Position numbers and translations under genes: made by a program. This document shows positions 7,680 to 14,464 of a DNA stretch of 16,229 nt, piece by piece (within the stretch, counting starts at the first letter, position 1; each line of letters starts with the position of its first letter). The DNA is from an uncultured Clostridia bacterium (lineage in GTDB: Bacteria; Bacillota; Clostridia; Oscillospirales; Acutalibacteraceae), in contig CAMFYM010000020.1 in assembly GCA_946002045.1 (NCBI GenBank), forward strand, positions 1 through 16,229. The letters run 5' to 3'. The notes below the pieces were generated by a model. The model was not told the DNA's origin. It was given only the letters and a program-made list of their open reading frames with translations, and did no database searches.

Positions 7680-8387
7680 TTGGCAGAATTAAGCAGAAAC
7701 GGTCATCGTCAGCGTATGAGAAAGCAGTATCTTAACGGCTCAATGAAAAGTTCCCCTGACCACAATACTCTTGAGCTGCTTTTATCAATTATTATTCCTC
7801 GTCACGATGTTAAGGACCTTGCATACGATTTGATAAATGCATTTGGCTCTCTTGAAGGTGTTTTCAGTGCTTCTCCCGATGATTTGATGAAGGTTAAGGG
7901 CGTTGGTGAGTCAACTGCCGTTGCTCTTTCTCTTGTGTATTTCTTCCATGACAGAATGATTGCCGACAGAAACAAGGATACTGTCAAGCTGACAAGCAAC
8001 GAACAGGCAATGAATTATTGTATAAATGAGCTTCGTGCTAAAACTGTTGAAAGCTTTATACAGATAAATTTAAGAAACGACGGATCAATTATTAAAAAAT
8101 ATGTTATCAGCACCGGCCGTGTCAATGCAACAGATGTAAATAAAAGTCTGGTTTTAACTAATGCAGTTAAGGATAGCGCAGCATATGTTATTGTTGCCCA
8201 CAATCATCCCCACGGTATTGCACAGGCGTCTGCCAGTGATATTGATTTTACTATTTCACTTTATCGCTCATTATCTGATTTAGGCATAAAGCTTGTTGAC
8301 CATTTTGTTGTTGCAGATAATGATGCTGCTGTAATTATTCACAGCAAAGAATTTGAAAAATCATTTAATCTGTCGGAAGTGTTGTGA
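7680..8387 (+). CDS. radC: RadC family JAB/MPN protein
   Basis: 235 residues. It starts at TTG (7680), supported by AAGAGGTG seven bases upstream and because the family's conserved N-terminus (GHRQRMRKQYL, 8-18) would be lost from the next ATG. A helix-hairpin-helix region (about 40-90, with VKGVGESTA at 72-80) precedes the metallopeptidase-like JAMM domain. The JAMM residues are intact: E124, then HNH (H174, H176), S184 and D187, at the canonical H-x-H-x7-S-x2-D spacing. RadC was long called a DNA repair protein, but its molecular function is unsettled and a role near DNA metabolism is inferred from the family. It sits between a cysteine-rich small gene and a membrane-protein gene on the same strand. 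The gene appears intact. Confidence 0.95.
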   Translation: MAELSRNGHRQRMRKQYLNGSMKSSPDHNTLELLLSIIIPRHDVKDLAYDLINAFGSLEGVFSASPDDLMKVKGVGESTAVALSLVYFFHDRMIADRNKDTVKLTSNEQAMNYCINELRAKTVESFIQINLRNDGSIIKKYVISTGRVNATDVNKSLVLTNAVKDSAAYVIVAHNHPHGIAQASASDIDFTISLYRSLSDLGIKLVDHFVVADNDAAVIIHSKEFEKSFNLSEVL

Positions 8388-8393
8388 ATTATA

Positions 8394-8420
8394 ATAGTCA
8401 TTATTGCACATAATGACTAT
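8394..8420. repeat. Perfect 11-bp inverted repeat abutting a start codon
   Basis: ATAGTCATTAT (8394-8404), the loop TGCAC, and ATAATGACTAT (8410-8420) form a perfect hairpin that ends on the base just before the ATG at 8421. It occupies most of the 33-base gap after radC. No T-run follows, so it is not a normal terminator. It may control translation of the following gene, which has no visible Shine-Dalgarno sequence, or be a protein-binding site. Confidence 0.75.
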
Positions 8421-9680
8421 ATGAGAATTTTTACTAATTTTAACAAGCTTCATACTGCTTTGCTTTTACCCTTTGTAATTTGCTCTGTTTTTGCAATAGT
8501 GTCGGAATTATTATTGATTATATCCGGATATTTCGACAGTCAGCTTAACGAAGCATTAACCGTGTTTTCGTATCTTTTTGATATTTTGTGTGGTTATGCT
8601 TTTTGCTCATTTGCAGCTGCAAAATTTGCAAAGGGCAAAATTTTGTTTAAAGCGTTATGGAGCATTTTCTGCTTACTTATAATTCAAGCATCAATTTATT
8701 CCTTTGGTAACACAGTTAACAAATCATATTTTCTTGGCTTGCTGGTAGGTATCCTTTGTGGCCTGTGCTTTAATAAGCTTGACGATATAACTGCCTATAT
8801 TATATCATTTTTTGTATCTTTAACCTTGGGTATTTTGATTGGATTTTCTTTAGAATACTACAACGATTTTGTAATGATGTTAGCATCACTGACCTCTGAT
8901 AAGGGTGGAATTTCATCTGTTATTTTTTCATCCTTTAACTATTTGTTCAAGCTATTTGGCAGTAACGATTTTGAAAATATGATTTTCACCAAAAGCTATG
9001 GTGGATCAATGTTTTTTGGCAGTGAGCTTGTAACAGGCGTTAAGGAGCTTTTTGCAAAGGGATATACAGGTCAGCTTGTTTCCACCTACCTGGCAGGTCA
9101 CTACTTTCTTTTGCTTTCAATTTTAGGTATAGGAATCGGTATGATGTCAAGCCTAAGGAAAAGTCAAAAAACTGCACTGATTTTTACAATAATATCTACC
9201 TTAATCAGTGGCAGAATTGAGCTTGCAATATTATTCTTTCTGCTTGAAAGTCCTTTTTTATTTATTTCTGTTCTGCTTTTATCGGTTATTTCATATTTAG
9301 CATCATATGTTCTAAAGCTGTCTGTGGGATATGTTAACAACGGTGGAATAATAGAGCTGATTTTAGGCTTTAATGATGGATTATATATCGTTGTGGGTGG
9401 AGTAATATTTATTGCATTAGGCTATTTTGTTTATAAGTATTGCTATGAAAAATACGGTATTTCAGACTGCCTGAATATTTATATCCCAACAAGGCTTAAC
9501 GGCGTTGTGAAAGCGTTAGGTGGAATAAAAAACATTGTTAGATTTAAGGGTAATGACCTTGAAATAAGAAATCCAAAGCTTATTGATAATCTTTCCCTTT
9601 CCTGCGAAATTGACGGTAATATTGTAAAATCAAGCCAAGAGGAATTTTTAGAGCTAAAGGAATATTTATATGAATGTTAG
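8421..9680 (+). CDS. Divergent PTS EIIC-EIIB-like membrane protein
   Basis: 419 residues with about ten hydrophobic segments up to residue 340, then a soluble tail. The arrangement follows the glucose/N-acetylglucosamine PTS permeases: an N-terminus like theirs, SSFNYLFKLFGSND (170-183) where they have NRLLIPxGLHH, SGRIELAILFFL (263-274) where they have TGITEPIEFSFL, and NNGGIIELILG (306-316) for SGGLIDFIL. The tail (357-417, with ALGGIKNIV at 365-373) resembles the start of an EIIB domain, but the phosphorylated Cys-x-Thr-Arg-Leu motif is absent. It therefore probably cannot carry out phosphotransfer uptake and may be a sensor or a repurposed transporter. The ATG lacks a clear Shine-Dalgarno and directly follows a hairpin. 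The stop overlaps the alkD-like gene by 11 bases. The PTS relation is my reading by eye. Confidence 0.75.
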   Translation: MRIFTNFNKLHTALLLPFVICSVFAIVSELLLIISGYFDSQLNEALTVFSYLFDILCGYAFCSFAAAKFAKGKILFKALWSIFCLLIIQASIYSFGNTVNKSYFLGLLVGILCGLCFNKLDDITAYIISFFVSLTLGILIGFSLEYYNDFVMMLASLTSDKGGISSVIFSSFNYLFKLFGSNDFENMIFTKSYGGSMFFGSELVTGVKELFAKGYTGQLVSTYLAGHYFLLLSILGIGIGMMSSLRKSQKTALIFTIISTLISGRIELAILFFLLESPFLFISVLLLSVISYLASYVLKLSVGYVNNGGIIELILGFNDGLYIVVGGVIFIALGYFVYKYCYEKYGISDCLNIYIPTRLNGVVKALGGIKNIVRFKGNDLEIRNPKLIDNLSLSCEIDGNIVKSSQEEFLELKEYLYEC

Positions 9681-10335
9681 AGAAGAAATATTTAACAATC
9701 AGGATTTAGAATACAGAAGCTTTCATTGCAGACTTGTGCCAACAGTACCTGCTGAAAGGATTATAGGTGTTCGTGTTCCTATTTTGCGAAAAATAGCAAA
9801 GCAAGCATATGAAAGTAATGCTGAAATTCTATGTGATTATTATGAAGAAATAATGATAAAGGGCTTTGTTATAGCAATGAAAAGGTGCTCCATTGAGGAG
9901 CACCTTACAGATATAAAAGATTTTCTGCCACTTATTGATAATTGGGCAGTTTGCGATTCCTTTTGCTCTTCATTAAAGTTTGCAAAAAGGAATAAAGAAG
10001 CTGTATTTGAATTTATCAAGCAGTATATTAACGGTACGGAATACGAAGTGCGCTTTGCAATAGTTATGATAATGGACTATTTTTTAGTTGATGAATATAT
10101 TGATGATTGTCTGCAAATTTTAACTTCAATTATTTCGGATAAATATTACATAAATATGGCGTTGGCGTGGGCAATTTCCGTTGCATATATCAAGTATGAG
10201 GAGAAAACATTGCCAATATTAAAAAGCAAGGTTTTACCTGCTTGGGTGCATAACAAATCAATCCAAAAAATATGCGAATCCTATCGGATTGACAAAAGCA
10301 AAAAGGATTACCTAAAATCATTAAAAATAATTTAG
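9670..10335 (+). CDS. AlkD-like DNA alkylation repair protein
   Basis: 221 residues, matching the HEAT-repeat DNA glycosylase family of Bacillus cereus AlkD, which removes N3- and N7-alkylated purines without base flipping. Conserved landmarks are RIIGVRVPILRK (30-41), PLIDNWAVCDSF (87-98) and MALAWAIS (163-170). By alignment from memory, W92, D96, R128 and W167 correspond to AlkD W109, D113, R148 and W187, so the catalytic Asp and DNA-contact tryptophans are present. The whole chain is predicted helical with no membrane segment. AAAGGAA (9656-9662) precedes the ATG, inside the end of the previous gene, so translation is probably coupled. It is the last gene of the + strand run and is closed by the terminator at 10335-10358. 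Confidence 0.93.
   Translation: MNVREEIFNNQDLEYRSFHCRLVPTVPAERIIGVRVPILRKIAKQAYESNAEILCDYYEEIMIKGFVIAMKRCSIEEHLTDIKDFLPLIDNWAVCDSFCSSLKFAKRNKEAVFEFIKQYINGTEYEVRFAIVMIMDYFLVDEYIDDCLQILTSIISDKYYINMALAWAISVAYIKYEEKTLPILKSKVLPAWVHNKSIQKICESYRIDKSKKDYLKSLKII
9882..9906. repeat. Perfect 10-bp inverted repeat inside the alkD-like gene
   Basis: AAGGTGCTCC (9882-9891), the loop ATTGA, and GGAGCACCTT (9897-9906). It is a GC-rich stem in otherwise AT-rich coding DNA, and it encodes residues around KRCSIEEHLT. No T-run follows, so it is not an intrinsic terminator. It may be chance or an RNA-level element. Confidence 0.7.
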
Positions 10336-10358
10336 GGGCTGTTTTTACAGCCCCTTTT
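10335..10358 (+). terminator. Strong intrinsic terminator, usable both ways
   Basis: GGGGCTGT (10335-10342), loop TTTT, ACAGCCCC (10347-10354), then TTTT. The stem begins in the last base of the alkD-like stop codon. On the - strand the hairpin is followed by T-rich DNA (TAAATTATTTTT), so it should also end the ROK kinase transcript. Confidence 0.93.
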
Positions 10359-10369
10359 ACATTTGGTAT

Positions 10370-11251
10370 TTAAAGCTTTGATGCTTCGGCAGCAACTCCC
10401 AATAAAGCTGCATCACTGCCTAATTTTGAACGCACAATGTTAACATCCTTGAAATTCTCCATTAACAGATTGTAGATTTTTCTGTCAATCAAATCAATTA
10501 CATAATCCTCGTTCATAATACCACCACCAAGAACGATAAGAGGTGGGTTAAATACATAAATAATATTTATCAATCCAATTATCATTTCGTCAATCCATTG
10601 GTCGATGACGGAACGAATTTCAGGCTTTTCAAAATTTTCTTTTTCAAATATTTCAAAGGCGTTGAGCGTTGTGGAATTCCTTTTGTTAACGGAATCTAAC
10701 AGAGCCTTTGTTGATGCATAGCACTCATAGCAGCCCTCGCCACCACAGGTGCACTGCTTGCCACCTGCGTGAGTAATCATATGCCCGAATTCTCCTGCTG
10801 AGGAGCCCATACCCTTGTAAAGCTTGTTGTCAAGGAATAACGCACCACCAATGCCTGTTCCGTAGGTTAAGCAAAGGAAGTCGGTTTTGCCCTTTGCAGC
10901 ACCAAATTTCGCCTCACCCATAGCAAAAGCATTAACATCGTTTTCAACATATGTAGGTATTCCTGTTTTGTTTTCAATTATTTTTTTAACCATCATACCG
11001 GTGTAATAGGGTATGTTGTCTGTTGAATATACAACAATGCCGTTTTTACTGTCAACCTGACCTGCTGTGGATATGGCAACACGGTCAATACCGTCGTATT
11101 CTTCAATAATTGAAATGATTTTGCTGACTAATTCCTGACCACCCTTATGAGCCTCTGTGGGAATTGTGTGCTTGTCAGACAAGCTGAATTTATCATCGCA
11201 TAAAGCATATTTAATATTTGTTCCACCAATGTCAAATGCAAGAATTTTCAT
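10370..11251 (-). CDS. ROK family sugar kinase
   Basis: 293 residues from the ATG at 11251, which has GGAGG (11262-11258) six bases upstream. A TTG two codons earlier touches the GGAGG and cannot be the start. The ATP-binding loop DIGGTN is at 7-12, the catalytic base D105 lies in ENDVNA, and GTGIGG is at 131-136. The ROK sugar-site and zinc block EFGH (154-157) and CTCGGEGC (C167, C169, C174, with H157) is complete, so this is an active-type kinase and not a ROK repressor, as there is no N-terminal helix-turn-helix. It likely phosphorylates glucose or a related hexose such as N-acetylmannosamine or fructose; the exact sugar cannot be read. It is a single-gene unit with its own consensus promoter, divergent from the gene at 11373. 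Confidence 0.93.
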   Translation of the reverse strand: MKILAFDIGGTNIKYALCDDKFSLSDKHTIPTEAHKGGQELVSKIISIIEEYDGIDRVAISTAGQVDSKNGIVVYSTDNIPYYTGMMVKKIIENKTGIPTYVENDVNAFAMGEAKFGAAKGKTDFLCLTYGTGIGGALFLDNKLYKGMGSSAGEFGHMITHAGGKQCTCGGEGCYECYASTKALLDSVNKRNSTTLNAFEIFEKENFEKPEIRSVIDQWIDEMIIGLINIIYVFNPPLIVLGGGIMNEDYVIDLIDRKIYNLLMENFKDVNIVRSKLGSDAALLGVAAEASKL

Positions 11252-11278
11252 AGCCAACCTCCAATATGTTATATTTGC

Positions 11279-11307
11279 ATTATAGCAATTTTATTCAACA
11301 AATTCAA
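11279..11307 (-). promoter_or_regulatory. Sigma-A promoter for the ROK kinase gene
   Basis: On the - strand, -35 TTGAAT (11307-11302), a 17-base spacer and a perfect -10 TATAAT (11284-11279). GGAGG follows shortly after. The -35 lies in the 16-base palindrome TTCAATA-CT-TATTGAA (11303-11318) shared with the opposite promoter. Confidence 0.8.
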
Positions 11308-11313
11308 TACTTA

Positions 11314-11342
11314 TTGAAAAAAGTAAGAATATATGTTAATAT
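11314..11342 (+). promoter_or_regulatory. Promoter for the membrane-anchored protein gene
   Basis: -35 TTGAAA (11314-11319), a 17-base spacer and -10 TAATAT (11337-11342) preceded by TGT, an extended -10. A ribosome binding site AGAGGAT (11361-11367) follows before the ATG at 11373. Confidence 0.7.
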
Positions 11343-11372
11343 ATAAAAAATAATTGTGTGAGAGGATAATAT

Positions 11373-12005
11373 ATGAGTCAGGAAATGAAAGATAAGGTGC
11401 TCGACAGTCCGTTAGTTGTACATAAGCAAACTGATGCTTCGTATCAGGAAACTGCTAACGAGGTTACTATGTGTGCAACTCATACTGACGAGGAAGCTGA
11501 AGATGTGCCAACATTACAGCGTCACCGTTTCAGAAAAGAAAAAAAGAAGAAAAAGTCACCGTTTATATTTTTGGCAATAATTGCAGTTTTAGTTGCAGTT
11601 TTTGCTGCCCTTGCGTATAACGGAATTATTCCTGTGGGCAATAAAGCCACTACCGAAAGCACTACTCAAAGGTCATATACCACTAAGGAAGAAAATAGTT
11701 TTGAGGGTATTATTACCATTAAATCCACATATATCTTTTTTGAGGGCAAAGAGGTTAACGGCTTAGAGGGTCTTGAAAAGAATATCAAATATTTGCCAAA
11801 GGGCACTAAATTTATTGTTCAAGACGAGAATGCAGACAGTAATTTTCTTAATTTTGAGGTGCTCTCCTTGCTTTCAAACTATAATATTGATTATGAGATA
11901 AAGCATATTGTTTCATCAGGACTGAAATCAAAATACGAAAAGTCGGAAGTACAGATAAAGCCAACCCAAAAAGCTGAAAATAATTCAGTAAAAGTGTCTG
12001 AATAG
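11373..12005 (+). CDS. Single-pass membrane protein, unknown function
   Basis: 210 residues. The N-terminal 60 residues are cytoplasmic, acidic in the middle (DEEAED, 39-44) and then strongly basic (RHRFRKEKKKKK, 50-61), just before one membrane segment at about 62-83. A Ser/Thr-rich linker (93-104) leads to an outside domain of about 75 residues (110-185). That domain's pattern (beta strand, KEVNGLEGL, then a strand ending in QDENAD, then a helix) recalls the small periplasmic domain of ExbD/TolR. The resemblance is weak, and no partner ExbB-like gene is here. AGAGGAT gives a good start at 11373. It is transcribed alone from its own promoter and ended by the hairpin at 12010-12037. Its function is unknown. 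Confidence 0.8.
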   Translation: MSQEMKDKVLDSPLVVHKQTDASYQETANEVTMCATHTDEEAEDVPTLQRHRFRKEKKKKKSPFIFLAIIAVLVAVFAALAYNGIIPVGNKATTESTTQRSYTTKEENSFEGIITIKSTYIFFEGKEVNGLEGLEKNIKYLPKGTKFIVQDENADSNFLNFEVLSLLSNYNIDYEIKHIVSSGLKSKYEKSEVQIKPTQKAENNSVKVSE

Positions 12006-12009
12006 TAAG

Positions 12010-12040
12010 AAGGACTTATGGTTATCCATAAGTCCTTTTT
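12010..12040 (+). terminator. Intrinsic terminator
   Basis: A perfect 12-bp stem, AAGGACTTATGG (12010-12021) with CCATAAGTCCTT (12026-12037), a TTAT loop and a T-run (12036-12040). It ends the + strand gene. It slightly overlaps the end of the convergent RNase HI gene at 12039. Confidence 0.93.
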
Positions 12041-12473
12041 ACATATTAAGATAATAGTTTACTGCTAATTTGTCACATCTTTCGTTATACGGATGTCCGT
12101 TGTGTCCTTTGACCCAGTTAAATGTTATTTGGTGTACTTCAAGCAAAGGCAATAGCATTTCCCACAGATCAACATTAAGTGCAGGCTTTTTGTCTGCCTT
12201 TTTCCAACCGTTGCTTTTCCACGAATAAAGCCAACCCTTATTTATTGCGTCACAAACATATTTTGAATCAGTTGTAAGTACAACCTTGCATGGCTCCTTT
12301 AGCAACTTTAACGCCTCAATTACAGCAGTAAGCTCCATTCTGTTGTTGGTGGTGTTTTCCTCTCCACCGGATAGTTCCTTTTCGTGATTATTATAGACAA
12401 GTATTGCACCCCAACCACCTTTACCGGGGTTGCCGCTGCATGCTCCGTCAGTATAAATTTGTATTTTCTTCAT
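12039..12473 (-). CDS. rnhA: Ribonuclease HI
   Basis: 144 residues, close to E. coli RNase HI (155). It cleaves the RNA strand of RNA-DNA hybrids, such as R-loops and Okazaki primers. The catalytic carboxylates are D9 (YTDGACSGNPG), E47 (NNRMEL), D69 (TTDS) and D134 (ERCDKLA), with H124 in KGHNGH. The basic handle-like region (WKSNGWKKADKKP, 85-97) is present, so this is the bacterial type that can bind hybrids on its own. GAGGT (12482-12478) serves the ATG. It is a single gene on the - strand, divergent from the RNase J operon. Its 3' end meets the terminator of the convergent neighbour. Confidence 0.97.
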   Translation of the reverse strand: MKKIQIYTDGACSGNPGKGGWGAILVYNNHEKELSGGEENTTNNRMELTAVIEALKLLKEPCKVVLTTDSKYVCDAINKGWLYSWKSNGWKKADKKPALNVDLWEMLLPLLEVHQITFNWVKGHNGHPYNERCDKLAVNYYLNM

Positions 12474-12504
12474 TTTTACCTCATAAAAATTTTATATCAC
12501 ACAT

Positions 12505-12533
12505 ATTTTACCACTAAATTTGGCAATAATCAA
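12505..12533 (-). promoter_or_regulatory. Promoter for rnhA
   Basis: On the - strand, -35 TTGATT (12533-12528), a 17-base spacer and -10 TAAAAT (12510-12505) preceded by TGG, an extended -10. The leader would be about 25 bases. The -35 overlaps the first copy of the tandem repeat at 12530-12557. A second extended -10 (TGATATAAA, 12499-12491) is less likely because it would start too near the ribosome binding site. Confidence 0.6.
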
Positions 12534-12557
12534 TATGAGAGTTTCAATATGAGAGTT
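12530..12557. repeat. 14-bp perfect tandem direct repeat
   Basis: TCAATATGAGAGTT occurs twice, head to tail with no gap (12530-12543 and 12544-12557). It lies between the divergent rnhA and rnjA promoters, 35 bases before the rnjA -35. It is either a recent slippage duplication or a two-site binding element. Confidence 0.9.
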
Positions 12558-12592
12558 ATTGTTAATTTGCATTTTCATATTCTTTGTTTTAC

Positions 12593-12621
12593 TTGACAAT
12601 AGATTGATAATGTCTTATTAT
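12593..12621 (+). promoter_or_regulatory. Sigma-A promoter for rnj-rplI-dnaB
   Basis: A perfect -35 TTGACA (12593-12598), a 17-base spacer and -10 TATTAT (12616-12621). The leader is about 48 bases and ends with GGAGG (12664-12668) before the ATG at 12676. This is among the best promoter matches in the window, fitting a highly expressed housekeeping operon. Confidence 0.85.
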
Positions 12622-12675
12622 ATTATTTAACTTATAATTGGTACGGAAAAAATATATATTAACGGAGGTTATTTA

Positions 12676-14451
12676 ATGTCAAATCCAAATAGGTCAAACG
12701 GTAAGGTTGTTTACGGAAAACGGAATTCCGGTAAACGATATGTAACTTATCGAAAATCGCCTAACAAAAAGGCTCTTCAGCCACCAAAGCCAAAGGAGTC
12801 TGTTCGTATTGCATTTTTAGGTGGTATGAACGAAATAGGCAAAAATATGACTCTTTACGAATACGCCAACGATATGTTTATTGTTGATTGTGGCCTTGCA
12901 TTTCCCAATGCAGATTTACCGGGTGTTGATCTTGTTATTCCCGATTTTTCATTCGTAGAGAAAAATGCTGACAAAATAAGAGGCGTTATCGTTACTCACG
13001 GTCACGAGGACCATATAGGCGGACTTGCATATTTGCTTAAAAAGGTTAATATCCCCATTTATGCAACAAAGCTGACCATAGGACTTATCCGTGGTAAATT
13101 CGAGGAGCACGGCTTACTTAACAGCGCAAAGCTTGTTGAAATAAAGCCCAGGGACAACATAACGCTTGGCAGCTTCAATATTGAGATGATTCATGTTAAT
13201 CATTCAATTCCGGATGCAGTCGGTCTTGCAATAAGATGTCCTGCCGGCACAATTATTCAAACTGGCGACTTCAAGATTGATACTACTCCCGTTGACGGAG
13301 ATATGATTGATTTAACTCGCTTTTGTGAATACGGCAAAAAAGGGGTTCTTGCTTTGCTCTCTGACTCAACTAACGCAGAGCGACCGGGCTACACTATGAG
13401 TGAAAAATCAGTGGGTGAGTCCTTTGAGCTTCTTTTTAGAAAGGCAAATAAAAGAAGAATTGTTGTTGCGACCTTTGCATCCAATATTCACAGAGTACAG
13501 CAGATTATTGATGTTGCACAGTCAAGAGGCAGAAAGGTTGCCGTTATCGGCAGAAGCCTTGAAAATCTTGTCAGCGTTGGCAGTGAGCTTGGTTACCTTA
13601 ATGTGCCGGAGGGCTTGCTGATTGATATAAATTCAATAAAAAATTATCCTGATGACAAGCTTGTTATTATCACAACAGGCTCTCAGGGTGAGCCTATGTC
13701 TGCCCTTACAAAAATGGCATTTGGTGAGCACAGAAAGGTTAGCCTTACACCGAATGATTATGTTATTATTTCTGCAACTCCTATTCCGGGTAATGAAAAA
13801 ATGGTGGGCAATGTTGTTAATGAGCTTATGAAGCGCTCCATTGAGGTTATATACGAGAGGATGTACGAGGTTCATGTTTCGGGACACGCCTGTCAGGAGG
13901 AGCTTAAGCTTATGATGGGTCTGGTTAAGCCAAAGTATTTTATCCCTGTTCACGGAGAACAAAAGCATTTACAAAAGCACGCAGGTCTTGCCATTGCAAT
14001 GGGTATTAAGCAGGATAACATTTATATAGGTAATATCGGCGACAGAGTAGAGCTTTCAGCAGACGAAATGAAGCTTGTTGACAAGGTACCTGCCGGTGAG
14101 GTTTATGTTGACGGTATCGGTGTTGGCGATGTTGGTAATATTGTTCTTAACGACAGAAAGCATTTGTCGGAGGACGGAATTATTATCGTTGTTGCTACTA
14201 TTGATAGTGTTAGTGGTAGTGTAGTAAGCGGTCCCGATATTGTATCAAGAGGCTTTGTTTATGTTAAGGAAAATGAATCCTTAATGAACAGTGCAAGAGA
14301 TTTGGCTTGCAGAGTTATTGATGAAAGCTATGATAGCAGGTATCACGACTGGAACAGTGTTAAAACAAGACTTCGTGACGAGCTTTCCCGTATGATGTAC
14401 GAAAAGACAAAAAGAAGTCCAATGATTTTACCTATTTTGATGGAAATATAG
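12676..14451 (+). CDS. rnj: Ribonuclease J
   Basis: 591 residues. This metallo-beta-lactamase/beta-CASP ribonuclease has endonuclease and 5'-to-3' exonuclease activity and matures and degrades mRNA and rRNA in the cytoplasm. The metal-binding motif THGHEDHIGG gives H108, H110, D112 and H113; further ligands are H176 (NHSIPD) and D198 (TGDFK). The beta-CASP domain includes LLSDSTNAERPG (about 227-238), and PVHGE lies in the later C-terminal portion of the catalytic core. The core begins near residue 44, so there is an N-terminal extension of about 33 residues compared with B. subtilis J1. It is basic and proline-containing, with no acidic residue in the first 40. GGAGG at 12664-12668 fixes the start. 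It leads the operon, and rplI starts 13 bases after its stop. Confidence 0.97.
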   Translation: MSNPNRSNGKVVYGKRNSGKRYVTYRKSPNKKALQPPKPKESVRIAFLGGMNEIGKNMTLYEYANDMFIVDCGLAFPNADLPGVDLVIPDFSFVEKNADKIRGVIVTHGHEDHIGGLAYLLKKVNIPIYATKLTIGLIRGKFEEHGLLNSAKLVEIKPRDNITLGSFNIEMIHVNHSIPDAVGLAIRCPAGTIIQTGDFKIDTTPVDGDMIDLTRFCEYGKKGVLALLSDSTNAERPGYTMSEKSVGESFELLFRKANKRRIVVATFASNIHRVQQIIDVAQSRGRKVAVIGRSLENLVSVGSELGYLNVPEGLLIDINSIKNYPDDKLVIITTGSQGEPMSALTKMAFGEHRKVSLTPNDYVIISATPIPGNEKMVGNVVNELMKRSIEVIYERMYEVHVSGHACQEELKLMMGLVKPKYFIPVHGEQKHLQKHAGLAIAMGIKQDNIYIGNIGDRVELSADEMKLVDKVPAGEVYVDGIGVGDVGNIVLNDRKHLSEDGIIIVVATIDSVSGSVVSGPDIVSRGFVYVKENESLMNSARDLACRVIDESYDSRYHDWNSVKTRLRDELSRMMYEKTKRSPMILPILMEI

Positions 14452-14464
14452 GAGGATAATAATT

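Noticed and set aside
8385..8420. UGA of radC followed in frame by open sequence and a hairpin, like a selenocysteine site joining RadC to the next protein
   Set aside because: RadC ends at its normal length, the next protein has a family-like N-terminus at 8421, and there is no cysteine position in RadC to replace; the shared frame is probably chance.
8394..8420. Terminator after radC
   Set aside because: No T-run follows the AT-rich stem; the next bases are the start of the next gene.
10370..11251. ROK-type transcriptional repressor
   Set aside because: There is no N-terminal helix-turn-helix; the length and complete catalytic and zinc motifs fit a kinase.
13633..13968. 111-codon open frame on the - strand
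   Set aside because: It is antisense to conserved RNase J sequence and has no recognisable protein features; a shadow frame.
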